64,000 nt of DNA from Calycina herbarum (lineage: Eukaryota; Ascomycota; Leotiomycetes; Helotiales; Pezizellaceae): contig LLEY01000110.1 in assembly GCA_001414485.1 (NCBI GenBank), forward strand, positions 1-64,000. Direction: 5' to 3'. Under the pieces are notes generated by a model, which did no database searches, was not told the origin of the DNA, and saw only the letters and a program-made list of their open reading frames with translations. Positions 12,142 to 22,483 of this stretch are shown piece after piece (positions within the stretch are counted from its first letter, which is position 1; every line of letters begins with the position of its first letter). The translations under genes were made by a program, and so were the position numbers.

Positions 12142-13964
12142 ATGGCAAATAAAACCGGAAACCCCCCACAATCCTTCATATCGAGCTATGCCCCAAGACT
12201 GCGAACATATGCGAATTCATTGCTCACTCCGGTGATTCCCCAAGCAAGCTTACCTGTCGCATTATCCAGAACCACAAAACGAGGAACTATTGCCATCAAC
12301 TACGCGGAAGATGGATATGAGGATTACGATGAGGATGACGATGATAGTAGGAGGAGACCTACTGGACTGAGGAGCTTGCGCAGAGATGATCCCGGACAGC
12401 AAAAGCAAGATCCATCAGAGAAAGTAGGCAAGGAAACTTCACATCCAGTGGAGGTACAGGGGATTTGGAGAGACTGGATGAGCAAGGCACGACCTACGAA
12501 ATCGGATATCCAGAATCATGCGCAATCTGCGTTGCCCTATACGCTGATACCAATCTGTATTGATCTTGAAATTCCCGCTTTCGTTCCTCAGGCGCCTTTA
12601 CCACCTCCTCAAGGGGTCGGATTCGGACAAATCGATACTTCGCTCCCAGTGTATCGACAGCAGGAGACGACTTTGCCATATCGGTTGAAGGATATGTTTT
12701 TGTGGAATTTACACGAAACTTTGACAACCACGGATCAATTCGCCCAAGTTATGGTGCAGGATCTAGACCTTCCAAATCGAAACCATTATGCCAACGAAAT
12801 CAGCAAGCAGATCCGAACACAGTTGGAAGAATACGCAGGGGTTGCTCTACATCCACTATTCCATGCGCAGCACACGCCCACAAGCAATGGTGTGGTAACC
12901 ACGATCAAAGCAGTTTCTCGAGACGCATCAACAACCCCCGCTGGTAGCGGAAATGCAACACCCATGAGAAACGGTTCAAGTCAGTTAGCTGGAACACCTA
13001 CTCCTTTTAAACCAGATACCCCATCCCCGTTGGTCACAGCTACCGCGGCACCTATCCTTCCCGAATCCGACGATTTCAACCCAGATGACATGTATCGATG
13101 CACCATCAATCTGAGTGTCAATCTCTCGAACAACCTATACCAAGACAAGTTTGAGTGGTCGCTTCTTCACCCACCTGGAACAGCGGAGATGTTTGCAAAA
13201 CAAACATGTGGAGATTTGGGATTATACGGAGAATGGGTGCCAGCGATTACACATGCAATCTACGAAGCTGTGTTGAGGTTGAAGAAGGAAGCGTGCGAAA
13301 GTGGAGGTATCGTCGGTGGAATCAGTGGAGAAATCGCCAATGATGCTGCACACGGAGCAGAAGCTGGTTGGAGATACGATAATGAGCATCTTGCTGATGA
13401 ATGGGAACCAAAATTGGAGCAATTGTCCAAGGAAGAGATTGAGAAGAGAGAGGGTGATCGGGAGAGAAGAATCAGAAGATTAAGACGTGAGACTGCAAGA
13501 TTTTCGTCGAATACTGGCATGATGGGAGGATTACCTCAAGCTACAGAAAATAAATATGATGATGCTGGGGAGGAGCGTATGGGTCGTGGAGAGCGTAGCA
13601 AGAAGAAGCGTCGATTCAGAAGTTTGAGTCCTGTGGGAAGATCTGGTACACCAGGTGGAAGAGGTACACCTGATGGTGGTATCGCTGGCTACGGAGGTGG
13701 AGGTTCTCTCACAGACTATGAACGATCGACGTGGAGATGCGCGCACTGTCATATTTGGGGAACTGCAGTTTGGGCTGTTAGAGATGGGCCTGAACCAAAT
13801 GGCGCTCGAGTAAGTTTGATCAATTCTGCATTCAAATTCATGCTAATAATATATCTCAGACTCTCTGTAATAATTGTGGCTTCCTCTACGAACGCGATCG
13901 CAAGCTTCCTAAGATTGCAAAAGACTTGCATAAGGAAGATAAACGGGCTTCGGATTATAGATGA
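12142..13964 (+). CDS. snf5: SNF5/SMARCB1-family chromatin remodelling subunit (SWI/SNF or RSC) with C-terminal GATA-like zinc finger
   Basis: Two exons (12142-13809 and 13860-13964; donor GTAAGT, acceptor CTCAG) encode 590 aa. SNF5-family proteins are core subunits of SWI/SNF and RSC remodellers in the nucleus. The family domain is visible as two repeats: residues ~131-235 (P-I-C-I-D-L-E-I, then D-M-F-L-W-N-L-H-E) and ~317-385 (C-T-I-N-L-S-V-N-L-S-N-N, then W-V-P-A-I). An acidic patch, E-D-Y-D-E-D-D-D-D, lies near residue 70, and a basic stretch follows the second repeat. The C-terminus is a zinc finger, C-x2-C-x22-C-x2-C, with the L-C-N-N-C-G hallmark of GATA fingers; its second Cys pair exists only after splicing. 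Reading through the intron would give a false 628-aa product lacking that pair. I cannot tell whether it is Snf5 or Sfh1; the symbol denotes the family. Confidence 0.9.
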
Positions 13965-14658
13965 ACTTAATGGAAAGTCCCGGTCTACTCTACACATGCT
14001 GTTCTTGTTTTCTTTGTCCAGGAAATGATGATGCGAGGAGTAATTTGGAGTTTTTAGGGGCGTTTTTTTCTCTCACGCATATCACGTGAAAAGGGAAGTC
14101 CATCATGGATGTCTGCGAGTGGAGGTGGATTGGATTTACAAGAAAGGCAAGCGAGAAGAAGAAAGAATTCAAGGGGATTCATTGATTTGTATGAGTTGTT
14201 GTACAGTAGTAGGAAAAAGCTACCCGAGTGCGAAGAAAACAGTTCCTTTGACATTCAGCCCCCGTTGTACGCCAATTACCCTCATATACCCTGAGTGATC
14301 TTCGAGAAAAAGTCGGTCCCCGCCCTCTTTAAATCTGAATCTAGATTAGAAGTAAAGAGAAGTCCATATACAGTCCACCACCCTTGCGAAATGAAAACTA
14401 TACCCATTCAAAGTTCAAAGCTGACTTTTCTAGAGATTCCCCATCGCTCCATCCAGGTGTTCAAATGAATCTAGGTTGAAAGTGAAGGGAACCCATATAA
14501 AGTCCATCGATGCGAAATGAAAACCATGTCCGTCCGTTCAAAACTGACCATCGTCGAGATTCCCCATTATAGCAGACCATTCGCGAGAGATTCCCATTAA
14601 TCAAGCCTCGCCTTCGAAGACGATGCCCATTCAAAGTAGACCGTACTCTCCAGTCCCC
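13965..14658. other. Convergent intergenic region with diverged tandem duplication
   Basis: This is the 3' space between the SNF5 gene and the minus-strand gene ending at 14659. It contains two to three diverged copies of a ~130-bp sequence (see the repeat at 14334-14650). No gene was seen. Confidence 0.5.
14334..14650. repeat. Diverged ~130-bp tandem duplication
   Basis: Copy 1 spans about 14334-14447 and copy 2 about 14465-14568. Both contain, in order, a GAATCTAG start, CATATA.AGTCCA, TGCGAAATGAAAAC, CATTCAAAG or its variant, CTGAC, and GAGATTCCCCAT. A third partial copy (14585-14650) keeps the GAGATTCCCATT and GATGCCCATTCAAAGT parts. Confidence 0.75.
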
Positions 14659-15246
14659 TCATTCAACCCTAACCTTCTTCGAATCCATCTCAAGCGGTTC
14701 GCTTCCAGCTCTTTCCCTCTTGATCCCTTTCCTCTCAGCAGCCGGTCCCCCCTCCTGCTCAGGATCAATCTTCTTCAGCGCACCCCCGACAACAGTCTTA
14801 CTCAACACAGCCTTCTCCCCGACCACATTGTTGGTTCCGAATATCTCAACTCCCGCCTCAACACTAACATCAATCGGTCTTGGAGTTCCATCTTGATCGA
14901 TCATGGGGACGCCACCGGAGGCTGAGGAGATTTGTCGGAAGGCGCTGATTACTGCCATTGTGATCTTGGAGGCGTTTGTGGCGGGGTCGACGGCTACGAG
15001 GTTTCCGTTGCCTTTTATTGTGAGGGGGGTTTTGACACGGAGGTGGATGGCGGATAGGCGGGTGTCGTTTTCTTCGTCTGAGCCAGAATCGGTTACTGAG
15101 CGGGTGGTTGTTGAAATGTAGTTGGATGGGAGGGGGGGTGGTTGGTAGGACATTCCGTAGGGAGGGGGTGGGGTTGCTTGTTGTTGCAGGGCGAATCTGT
15201 TTAGGAGGTTCGTTTTTTGTTTGGCGTATTGGTTTGGGTCGCTCAT
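14659..15246 (-). CDS. Small conserved fungal protein of unknown function
   Basis: A single exon encodes 195 aa. I took the ATG at 15246 (M-S-D-P-N-Q-Y). The frame is open upstream to 15510, but that part reads as a T/S/H-rich leader and would be an odd N-terminus. There is a Pro-rich stretch near residues 25-45, a Ser/Asp cluster near 55-63, then an orderly middle part (I-H-L-R-V-K-T-P-L-T-I-K-G-N-G-N, V-I-S-A-F-R-Q-I-S). The Lys/Arg-rich C-terminus (K-G-I-K-R-E-R, then S-K-K-V-R-V-E) could serve as a nuclear localisation signal. I do not recognise the family. Two short hairpins lie in the upstream flank. Confidence 0.65.
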   Translation of the reverse strand: MSDPNQYAKQKTNLLNRFALQQQATPPPPYGMSYQPPPLPSNYISTTTRSVTDSGSDEENDTRLSAIHLRVKTPLTIKGNGNLVAVDPATNASKITMAVISAFRQISSASGGVPMIDQDGTPRPIDVSVEAGVEIFGTNNVVGEKAVLSKTVVGGALKKIDPEQEGGPAAERKGIKRERAGSEPLEMDSKKVRVE

Positions 15247-15928
15247 AGTGTGTGTGGAGGATGGTTCGGTTGTTGAGAGGGAGGAGGTGGTGGTCAAGTT
15301 GTGTTGGGTTGACCGAATGTTTTGATGGTGAGGAAGTGGTAGATCGGAGAAATAGATTTTGAGAAAATGAAAAAAGAGAGGGGTTGGGCTGGTGCAGCTG
15401 TGCCGAATTATATAATAGTCTAAAGCAGTGAATTCTTCGCTTAACAATACAGGACTTTGGTAACAATTGTTTCTAGTGAGACAATGATATAGGTGAACTT
15501 TCATAAACAATTGTTTTTTGAAATGGATATCATGCCAGAGGAGGATGGATACTTAAACAAATCTAAGTTGATAAGCACATGTAAAACATTTTAGTGTAGC
15601 AGAGAACCGATCCTATTGTCATTTTTTAACAATAGGACCTTAGCGTGGTTTGTTCCTATTGAGTACAATAGGAAGCGGGTCTTGGCAACAACAAAAACAA
15701 AAAATGATGCAGACCGAAATGCATTCAGCTGTGAATCATAAGCCGATTTCCACTAATGAATTTGTCAATGAAGTAAGTTCTTGGAATGAAGCTACTGCTG
15801 TATTGATGTATCAGATCTCTAATTGTTGCCACTTTCCAAAGACCGCAAAGCCTCTTCTATTCATACAAATTTCTTTTGCTGAATGCAAAGGAACAATAGT
15901 GATTTAGGCCTCCGATGTCGCACTTCTA
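15247..15928. other. Intergenic region with paired hairpins
   Basis: This lies between the 5' end of the small conserved gene and the 3' end of rpn13. Apart from the two CAATAGGA hairpins at 15611-15674 I see nothing gene-like. Confidence 0.5.
15611..15674. repeat. Two adjacent inverted repeats sharing TCCTATTG/CAATAGGA arms
   Basis: Arm TCCTATTG at 15611-15618 pairs with CAATAGGA at 15630-15637 across an 11-base loop. Then TTCCTATTG at 15653-15661 pairs with CAATAGGAA at 15666-15674 across a 4-base loop. All four arms are the same word or its complement. Confidence 0.8.
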
Positions 15929-17356
15929 TCAAGTACTGTCCTCTACAGTTTTCTTAACACCTTCTACAAATGCCTCAACCGCCTCACCACCGCCAAGAGG
16001 AACGTTGCCACCTTTAACCAGACCTCCCTTCTCTAATTTGACTCCCAAGGCCTCAGCGATACTTGGTAAACCACCATCTCGAATCGCCATTGTGAGACTG
16101 GCCAAGCTTTGGTTGAATTGCGGACTTCTTAGAACACGCTTTAAAATTGTCTTCTTCTGGTCTAGACTGAGAGCTTCCAGTGCTGCGCTTGCGGCGGCTT
16201 GACTTGGCTCAGCCATCCCATCTGACTGTTGCGCAATGAGTAATATGGTTGGAGGAAGATAGCTGAGGAGATTGTCGATTTGACTTGGTGAGGCAGACTC
16301 AATCGTTGGTATGGTGGTAGAGAAAGGTAATAGGTCTGGTAGTGTTGTGAAAATCTTTCCTTGGGATTGTTGTGCCTGACCGCCGCCTTTTAAGGAATTG
16401 AGGAAGTTTTGGACGACTGTAGCAGCATCGGTTGGACCTGACCCGGCTCTGATCACAAAGTCAGCATCAAGCCAGAGCTGCCGAGGTCCCATATGAAATT
16501 CTTAAAAGTTCATTCAAGTCGCATCTTTCTAGCAGTACATGGCGATTTGCTTGATTCCCATTTTTGGCCACAACGCCTTGTTTTACAATGCCCAACCAAT
16601 GCTTTTTTATTGTGCGATGAAAGTTGACCTACGCTCGCCCGCCATCTGCTCCACCTTCCCGTGCACCTGCACCCTCCTCTCTGATATCTCCACCTGTCGC
16701 ACCTGGACCCGCACCACCGCTGCCTCCTTGATGTTGTTCTGATGAGTCTCCATGACCTTCGACATCCTCCATGGGTTCGTCACCGTCGCCTTGATTGTCG
16801 CTACGGTACGGCGCAATCTCTTGGGCAACATTGACCTCATCGCCTTGTAGCAAGCTATCGACAATCGCGGCTATCTTCAAATCTCGGGGACTGACATAGC
16901 TAGCATCGCCATCTCTTGCTTGTGACTTTGATTGCAACCAGAACACGTATCTTTGGGAAGAGGAGGAGAACTTGAGGACGAATATGCGACCGTTGGTCTT
17001 GGAAGTAGGCTGCGGGGTAGGTAGATGATCGTATTGCACGAAATGACCATCAGTTGGGAACATGACCAGGTCAAGGTTGTCTTCGTCGGTCAAGGGTTTG
17101 CTTCGTTCGCGCCAGCAGAAGTGAACCAAGTCTGAAAGGTATTAGTTGGAGGGCAATCGTTTGGGGGAGTTACCTACCATCTTCAGAGTAGAGGTAGATA
17201 TAACCAGGTGTAGGATCCGGTTTAACTTTATATGGCCGGCTCGCTATCTGTTTGATGTATAAGTATCATTTCCAGGAAGCAATAATTTAGATTGGAGGTT
17301 CGTACATCCACATCGCATCTTCCTGCCTTGAAGGTGATTATGGGGGAGATGGGCAT
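15929..17356 (-). CDS. rpn13: 26S proteasome ubiquitin receptor Rpn13 (ADRM1)
   Basis: Four exons on the minus strand (17356-17306, 17247-17178, 17131-16633, 16448-15929) splice into 379 aa. Rpn13 sits on the proteasome 19S cap, binds ubiquitin through its Pru domain, and recruits the deubiquitinase Uch37 through a C-terminal DEUBAD domain. The Pru domain covers residues ~5-130: I-T-F-K-A-G-R-C, then P-T-P-G-Y-I-Y-L-Y, then H-F-C-W-R-E-R, then D-L-V-M-F-P-T-D-G and V-L-K-F-S-S-S-S-Q-R. A Gly/Glu-rich linker follows, ending at the last intron. The DEUBAD part (residues ~250-375) shows the helical I-D-N-L-L-S-Y-L-P-P and L-R-S-P-Q-F patterns. Start 17356 matches the family N-terminus; an in-frame ATG at 17476 adds an unlikely 40 residues. 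The length is normal for fungi. Confident on identity. Confidence 0.93.
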
Positions 17357-18100
17357 CTTGAATGATTGTGGTGGGTTGGTTTTGGGAGGTTGTTGTGTTT
17401 GGAAGCTCTGGACTGCCTTGAAGCTCCCAGTGCTTTGGAAAGTCGCGAGGCGGCAACGGTCCGCGAATGGGTCCACATATTGTAGCCTGATATTTGAGGC
17501 ATAAATTATGAATAAAATGAGTCAGCAGATTTGGATCGAGAAGCAGACATCAAAAGCGGCAATAGATATCAAGCTACGTATCATTGATCAGACCTAGAAG
17601 ACTGACATAAACACTATTACAGTTGCATCTTAAACTGGAATTAGCCTTGCCATCATACTTCAATGATTGATTAATTGATTCAATTGTCTAAAGAACTAAA
17701 ATCAAATCATCAAATTAATCTAGAAAGTTGGGAAGTATAGAGGCTCGCGGTGGACATTAGAAGCGGCAGTAAAACCATCGAGACTTCTCGTGGGTCTAAG
17801 TTTCTGGGACAATCAAAGTTGGTTGCTCCAACTGTCTAGGAGAATTTCAAATTGTTCTAAACGCCTAGGACGATTTGGATAAATTGTACTAGAAGTTTGA
17901 ACAACGAAGGCTAGGTAGGCAGGTACGAGTCGAAGTATTTAGTGCCATCGGGATTGCCGCCTTATCCACTTATCCAGCCACGTGATTTTCACATTTGAAA
18001 ATAGCATTTGTGGGTGTAAGCGAACCTTGGGTTTATTTCTCGACCATTTTCCACGACCAACATTCGACGCAACAACACCACCACGGTTCCGTTCAGAAAG
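17357..18100. other. Divergent promoter region of rpn13 and rpl6
   Basis: No gene. It contains an imperfect hairpin at 17851-17904 whose arms resemble those of an inverted repeat at 23519-23590. The last ~150 bases should hold the rpl6 promoter and leader. Confidence 0.5.
17851..17904. repeat. Imperfect hairpin related to the element at 23519-23590
   Basis: The left arm (about 17851-17876) contains TTGTTCTAAACGCCTAGGA. The right arm (about 17881-17904) contains ACTAGAAGTTTGAACAA, roughly its complement. Words such as AAACGCCTAG and CTAGAAGT recur in the 23.5-kb element in the same order. Confidence 0.5.
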
Positions 18101-18980
18101 ATGTCGACCAAAGTAGAAGAACCAAAGACCAAGACCTTCGGCAAGGCATCGCGAACGGTCCCTGCCGCCAGCCAGAAGGCCTCAAAATGGTACCCAGCTG
18201 ATGACGAGGCTCAACACAAGAAGGTTGGTTTACCCTAAGAAGAATACCCTCGAAAATTATACGCCGGTCATGAGATCGCAATCGCGGAGGAATTGGCAAA
18301 ATTACCACTTGCGCCGTGGTTATTACGTCTGTTTGGGTCTATAGCTGGGATGTGGGACAATCTGGCGGGCAGCAACATGGCCATGGATCAGTCAATTTTG
18401 AATGGAAATGGAATGCTAATTGATTGCGCACTCAGGTCCGAAAGTCCATCCGCACCACCACCCCTCGCTCTACCCTCACCCCTGGCGCCGTCCTTATCCT
18501 CCTCGCTGGTCGATTCCGTGGCAAGCGTGTCATTCTCCTAAAGAACCTTCCCCAAGGTGTTCTCCTCGTTACTGGTCCATTCAAGGTCAACGGTGTTCCT
18601 CTCCGAAGAGTCAACGCTCGTTACGTTATCGCCACTTCATACAAGGTTGATTTGTCCGGTATCGATTCCAAGAAGGTCGAGGAGGTCTCATCCGAGAAGT
18701 ACTTCACCGCAGAGAAGGGTGAGAAGAAGAAGGGCGAGGAGGCATTCTTCAAGCAAGGAGAGAAGCCAGAGGTAAGGACTCGAAATATGGAGGCATATTG
18801 AAGGAATGATTCTAACAATTACAACAGAAGAAGAAGCCATCAAGCAGCCGTGCCGCAGACCAAAAGGCAGTCGACAAGGCTCTCCTTTCCACACTCAAGA
18901 AGGAGCCATATCTCATCAGTTACCTCGGATCTACTTTCAGCTTGCGAAAGGGTGACCGGCCACACGAGATGGTCTGGTAA
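18101..18980 (+). CDS. rpl6: 60S ribosomal protein eL6 (Rpl6)
   Basis: Three exons (18101-18223, 18436-18771, 18828-18980) encode 203 aa, close to the length of other fungal eL6 proteins. The product is a structural protein of the large ribosomal subunit. The strongest family block, near residues 55-72, is [25 protein letters not shown] and R-Y-V-I-A-T-S follow, and the C-terminal [12 protein letters not shown] sits in exon 3. The first intron starts with the unusual donor GTTGGT and is 212 nt; the next uses GTAAGG. The intron 1 boundary is fixed by frame and homology (K-K joined to V-R-K). A long first intron is typical of ribosomal protein genes. Confidence 0.93.
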
Positions 18981-19743
18981 ATGGATGGGACGGTTCGGGC
19001 GTAGAACAGCGAATGTGGGACATGGGCTTGCAATTTTTGACCTCGGGGGCATATGGTCATTACTGCTTGGGCGCTTTGTAATTCAGATTTGCAAATAACG
19101 AACAAACTCACAAAGCAAAAAGAAAAAATGGACTGCATGGATATTACTATGGAATCGTGGAGACTAATCAGCAAGTTTCAGGAGCGTACTTCTTCGAATT
19201 TGAGATCGGATTCGAGTTTCCGGTAAATTGGAAGGGTTAGTGTGGTTTGGCAAAAGCGGTTGTCTTTTCTGGGATGGTTTGGTGCTAAGAATGGTCTAAT
19301 TTGGCTATGTTTTGTGAGATGGAAAGCCCATGTGGATTCGCCTCCCGAGATATCAAACCCAAAACTTCCACAACTTCAACCTTGTTACCTTTGCGACTAT
19401 TGTGAGACTTTCTTTTGATCATAGGACCATCCAAATTGACATGTAGATAAGCGTGACATATCCATGGAGCAGCCAAACCCATATAGAATTCCTACTTTTA
19501 GCATGGGCTTTCAACGAGAGAAGGGCTATTATTTTGAAAGGCATTTCTCATTATAGCTCAGATACAACTAAATGTCCCTAGATCATGTTCCCTTATTACT
19601 TGCCAACCAAACTCCTAGTCTATTTCCCAAAATAAATTTTGAATGTGGTCCGTGTAAATAAATAGGGGCTCAAGAATTTCTATCAACAACATCAATTCAT
19701 AGGATCTTTCAAGGTTTCTAACAACTCTGCCATTTAATAAGTG
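18981..19743. other. Intergenic region between rpl6 and the DPP III gene
   Basis: No gene seen. It contains the rpl6 3' flank and the promoter of the dipeptidyl peptidase gene. Confidence 0.5.
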
Positions 19744-22483
19744 ATGCTAAAATGGGGATCAAGGATTCCCAGGGGGGCAGCGAGAGCTTCATCCCATTGG
19801 ACAACCCCACCTGCAACACAACCCCGCGTCAGCCTTGCGCTAAACCACGCCGTGAGAGCTCACTACTGCAAACGCCCGAGTAACATTGCCCCTCTTCAAT
19901 GTGTTAAGCTGAAGCCCCTCCTTACTCTCAAACGACTATCTCAACGAAGATTCCTCACAATGAATACTCAAGAGCTGAAGAATTTCCTTGCGGAGTAAGT
20001 GTTTCTAGCCCCTCTTCTGTGCCCCTCCTCTCCAAGTCCACAGCTAATGGTGTGTTTAGTTCCCCGCCTAGTACCGTTAATCTGGTGATTAAAACTCACT
20101 TCGATGCTTTGACGGATCAAGAGGCGAGATATGCGCATTATATCAGCAGGTAAACAATTCACAAGGCCATTTGCAGTTTGAAACTTGTACTAACAGTCCT
20201 CCAGATCCGCCTTCACCGGCACCAGAATCACCCTCCGTCAAGTCTCCCCCGAATCCGAAGACATCTTCGACTTCATAGTCTCCCTCTACAACTCCAACAA
20301 CGGCGATTGGAAGGCCATTCAACAAAAGGCCTCCATCACCGATGAAGAACTCCAACACTTCTTGGAATATTCAGCTCAATTCCTAGGTAACTGTGGAAAT
20401 TACAAGGGCTTTGGAGATTCAAAGTTTGTTCCTAGGTGTGCGGAAAGTGCCTTTGGTAAGTTGTCTAGTGTTGATGCAAAGGCGGAGGAACATTATAAGG
20501 CTACAAAGGGGGCGATTTTCTCGAGTGATAATGCGGGGATTATGCATTTGGGGTATCCGGAGGAGGGACATATGACTACGTATTATCCGGAGAGTAAGGG
20601 GATTACGAAGGTCGATATTACGAATGTTTCTAAGTGGATGGAGAAGAAGGGCCTTCTTGTTGTAAGTCTTGTTCTTGGTGGAGTCATTTGGATTCTTGGA
20701 TGTGGCGCTGATACTTAGTAGGAAAACACTCGATTGAGAAAGAACTCGGATGGTAGCTTTGATCTTTTGATTGCTTCTGCTGTCACGGAGGTCCCTGCTT
20801 CTGGGGGCGATATTGGAAAGGAAACTGAGTTTGAGCTTGAGGGTGGTCAAAAGCTTCGACTCGTTTATGGTGATCGTGAGTTCACTTGTTTCTTTTCTTC
20901 TTCAACGATAGTTCCTGGGATCGGTGTCTATTGTTCTCAATTCCCTTGCTCCCAAACCAGCATCATTACTTTGTATATGTTAGGGGGTTTCTGAGTGGAC
21001 CAAAACTAACTTTGTCTAGACTCCAAGGAAATGAAGATCATTGCAGACTTCCACAAGAAGGCCGCCGAAAATGCAGCTAATGAGAACCAAAAAAATATGC
21101 AACTTGCCTACGCCAAGTCATTTGAAGAAGGCTCACTAGAGGCTTTCAAGAACAGCCAAAGATTCTGGATTCGTGACAAAGGACCTATGGTCGAGTCCAA
21201 CATCGGATTTGTTGAGACTTACCGAGATCCTCACGGAGTCAGAGGCGAGTGGGAAGGCTTTGCTGCTACGGTAAATCTCGAACGTACTCGGGCCTTTGGA
21301 GCTCTTGTTGATGCTGCGGAATCTATGATTCCAAAGTTGCCTTGGTCTACGGATTTTGAGAAGGATAAGTTCTTGAGCCCTGACTTTACGTCTTTGGAGG
21401 TTTTGTCATTTGCTGGTTCTGGTATCCCTGCGGGAATTAATATTGTGAGTTTGCACAGTTTCATTTCCGAATTTACTTCCCATAGTTCCTCGAGTCCTAA
21501 AACTGCACCTTTCAAAATGCTAATTATTGGAACAGCCAAATTATGATGACATCCGACAGTCCGAGGGATTCAAGAATGTATCTTTGGGCAATGTACTCAG
21601 CGCTAAAGCACCAAACGAGAAGATCCCATTCATCTCCGAGACAGATCTCCCAATCTACCAAAAATACCGTGACCCCGCTTTCGAGGTTCAAGTCGGAATC
21701 CACGAGCTTCTAGGACACGGAACCGGTAAATTACTTCAAGAGACCTCACCCGGTACATTCAACTTCGACAAATCCTCGCCCCCAATCAGTCCCATCACCA
21801 ACAAGCCAGTCACCACATACTACAAACCTGGAGAAACCTGGGGATCAGTCTTCGGCAGCATCGCCTCAAGTTATGAAGAGTGTAGAGCAGAGTGTGTTGC
21901 TATGGCATTAAGCTGCGACTTCGAAATTCTCAAGATCTTCGGTTTCGGTGATGGCAAGATCGACATGGACGGTGAAGCAGGAGATGTTCTATACGCCGCC
22001 TACCTCTCTATGGCACGAGCTGGTATTGCATCCCTCGAAATGTGGGATCCCAAATCTCGTAAATGGGGCCAAGCACACTCTCAAGCACGCTTCAGTATCC
22101 TAAAGTGCTTCCTCGAGTCCCCCGAGAAATTCTGCGAACTCTCGTATAAGAATGAAGATCTCTCGGACTTAACCATCTCCCTCGATCGTTCCAAAATTCT
22201 TACTGCGGGACGCAAAGCTGTGGAGGCTTATTTGCAGAAGTTGCATGTTTATAAGTCTACCGCTGATGTAGAGACTGGGACTAATTTTTATAATTATATG
22301 ACGGAAGTTGAGCCAGTGTTTTGGGGGGAGAAGATTCGAGGGGAGGTCTTGAGGAATAAGCAGCCTAGGAAGGTGTTTGTGCAGGCTAATACTGTTTTGA
22401 AGGAGGGAGGGAAGGTGGAGCTTGTGGAGTATGAACCGAGTTTGGAGGGGATGGTTAAGAGTTATGCTGAGAGGGGCGTTTAG
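19744..22483 (+). CDS. dpp3: Dipeptidyl peptidase III (M49 metallopeptidase)
   Basis: Six exons: 5' exon ending 19994, then 20060-20149, 20205-20661, 20722-20875, 21020-21444 and 21536-22483. DPP III removes dipeptides from the N-terminus of short peptides in a zinc-dependent reaction, usually in the cytosol. From the ATG at 19960 the protein is 702 aa. The catalytic H-E-L-L-G-H is at residues 443-448 and the second zinc motif E-E-C-R-A-E at 501-506, at the positions expected from the animal enzymes. An in-frame ATG at 19744 adds 72 residues with 14 Lys/Arg and no Asp or Glu, which looks like a mitochondrial targeting sequence. I give the long span because that ATG comes first; the core enzyme starts at 19960. 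All introns are short and standard. Confidence 0.93.

Noticed and set aside
15247..15510. Upstream in-frame extension of the small conserved protein
   Set aside because: The extension is T/S/H-rich leader-like sequence, and the ATG at 15246 gives a sensible N-terminus.
20419..20850. 143-codon minus-strand frame inside the DPP III gene
   Set aside because: It is the shadow of the coding strand, whose frame has clear M49 homology.
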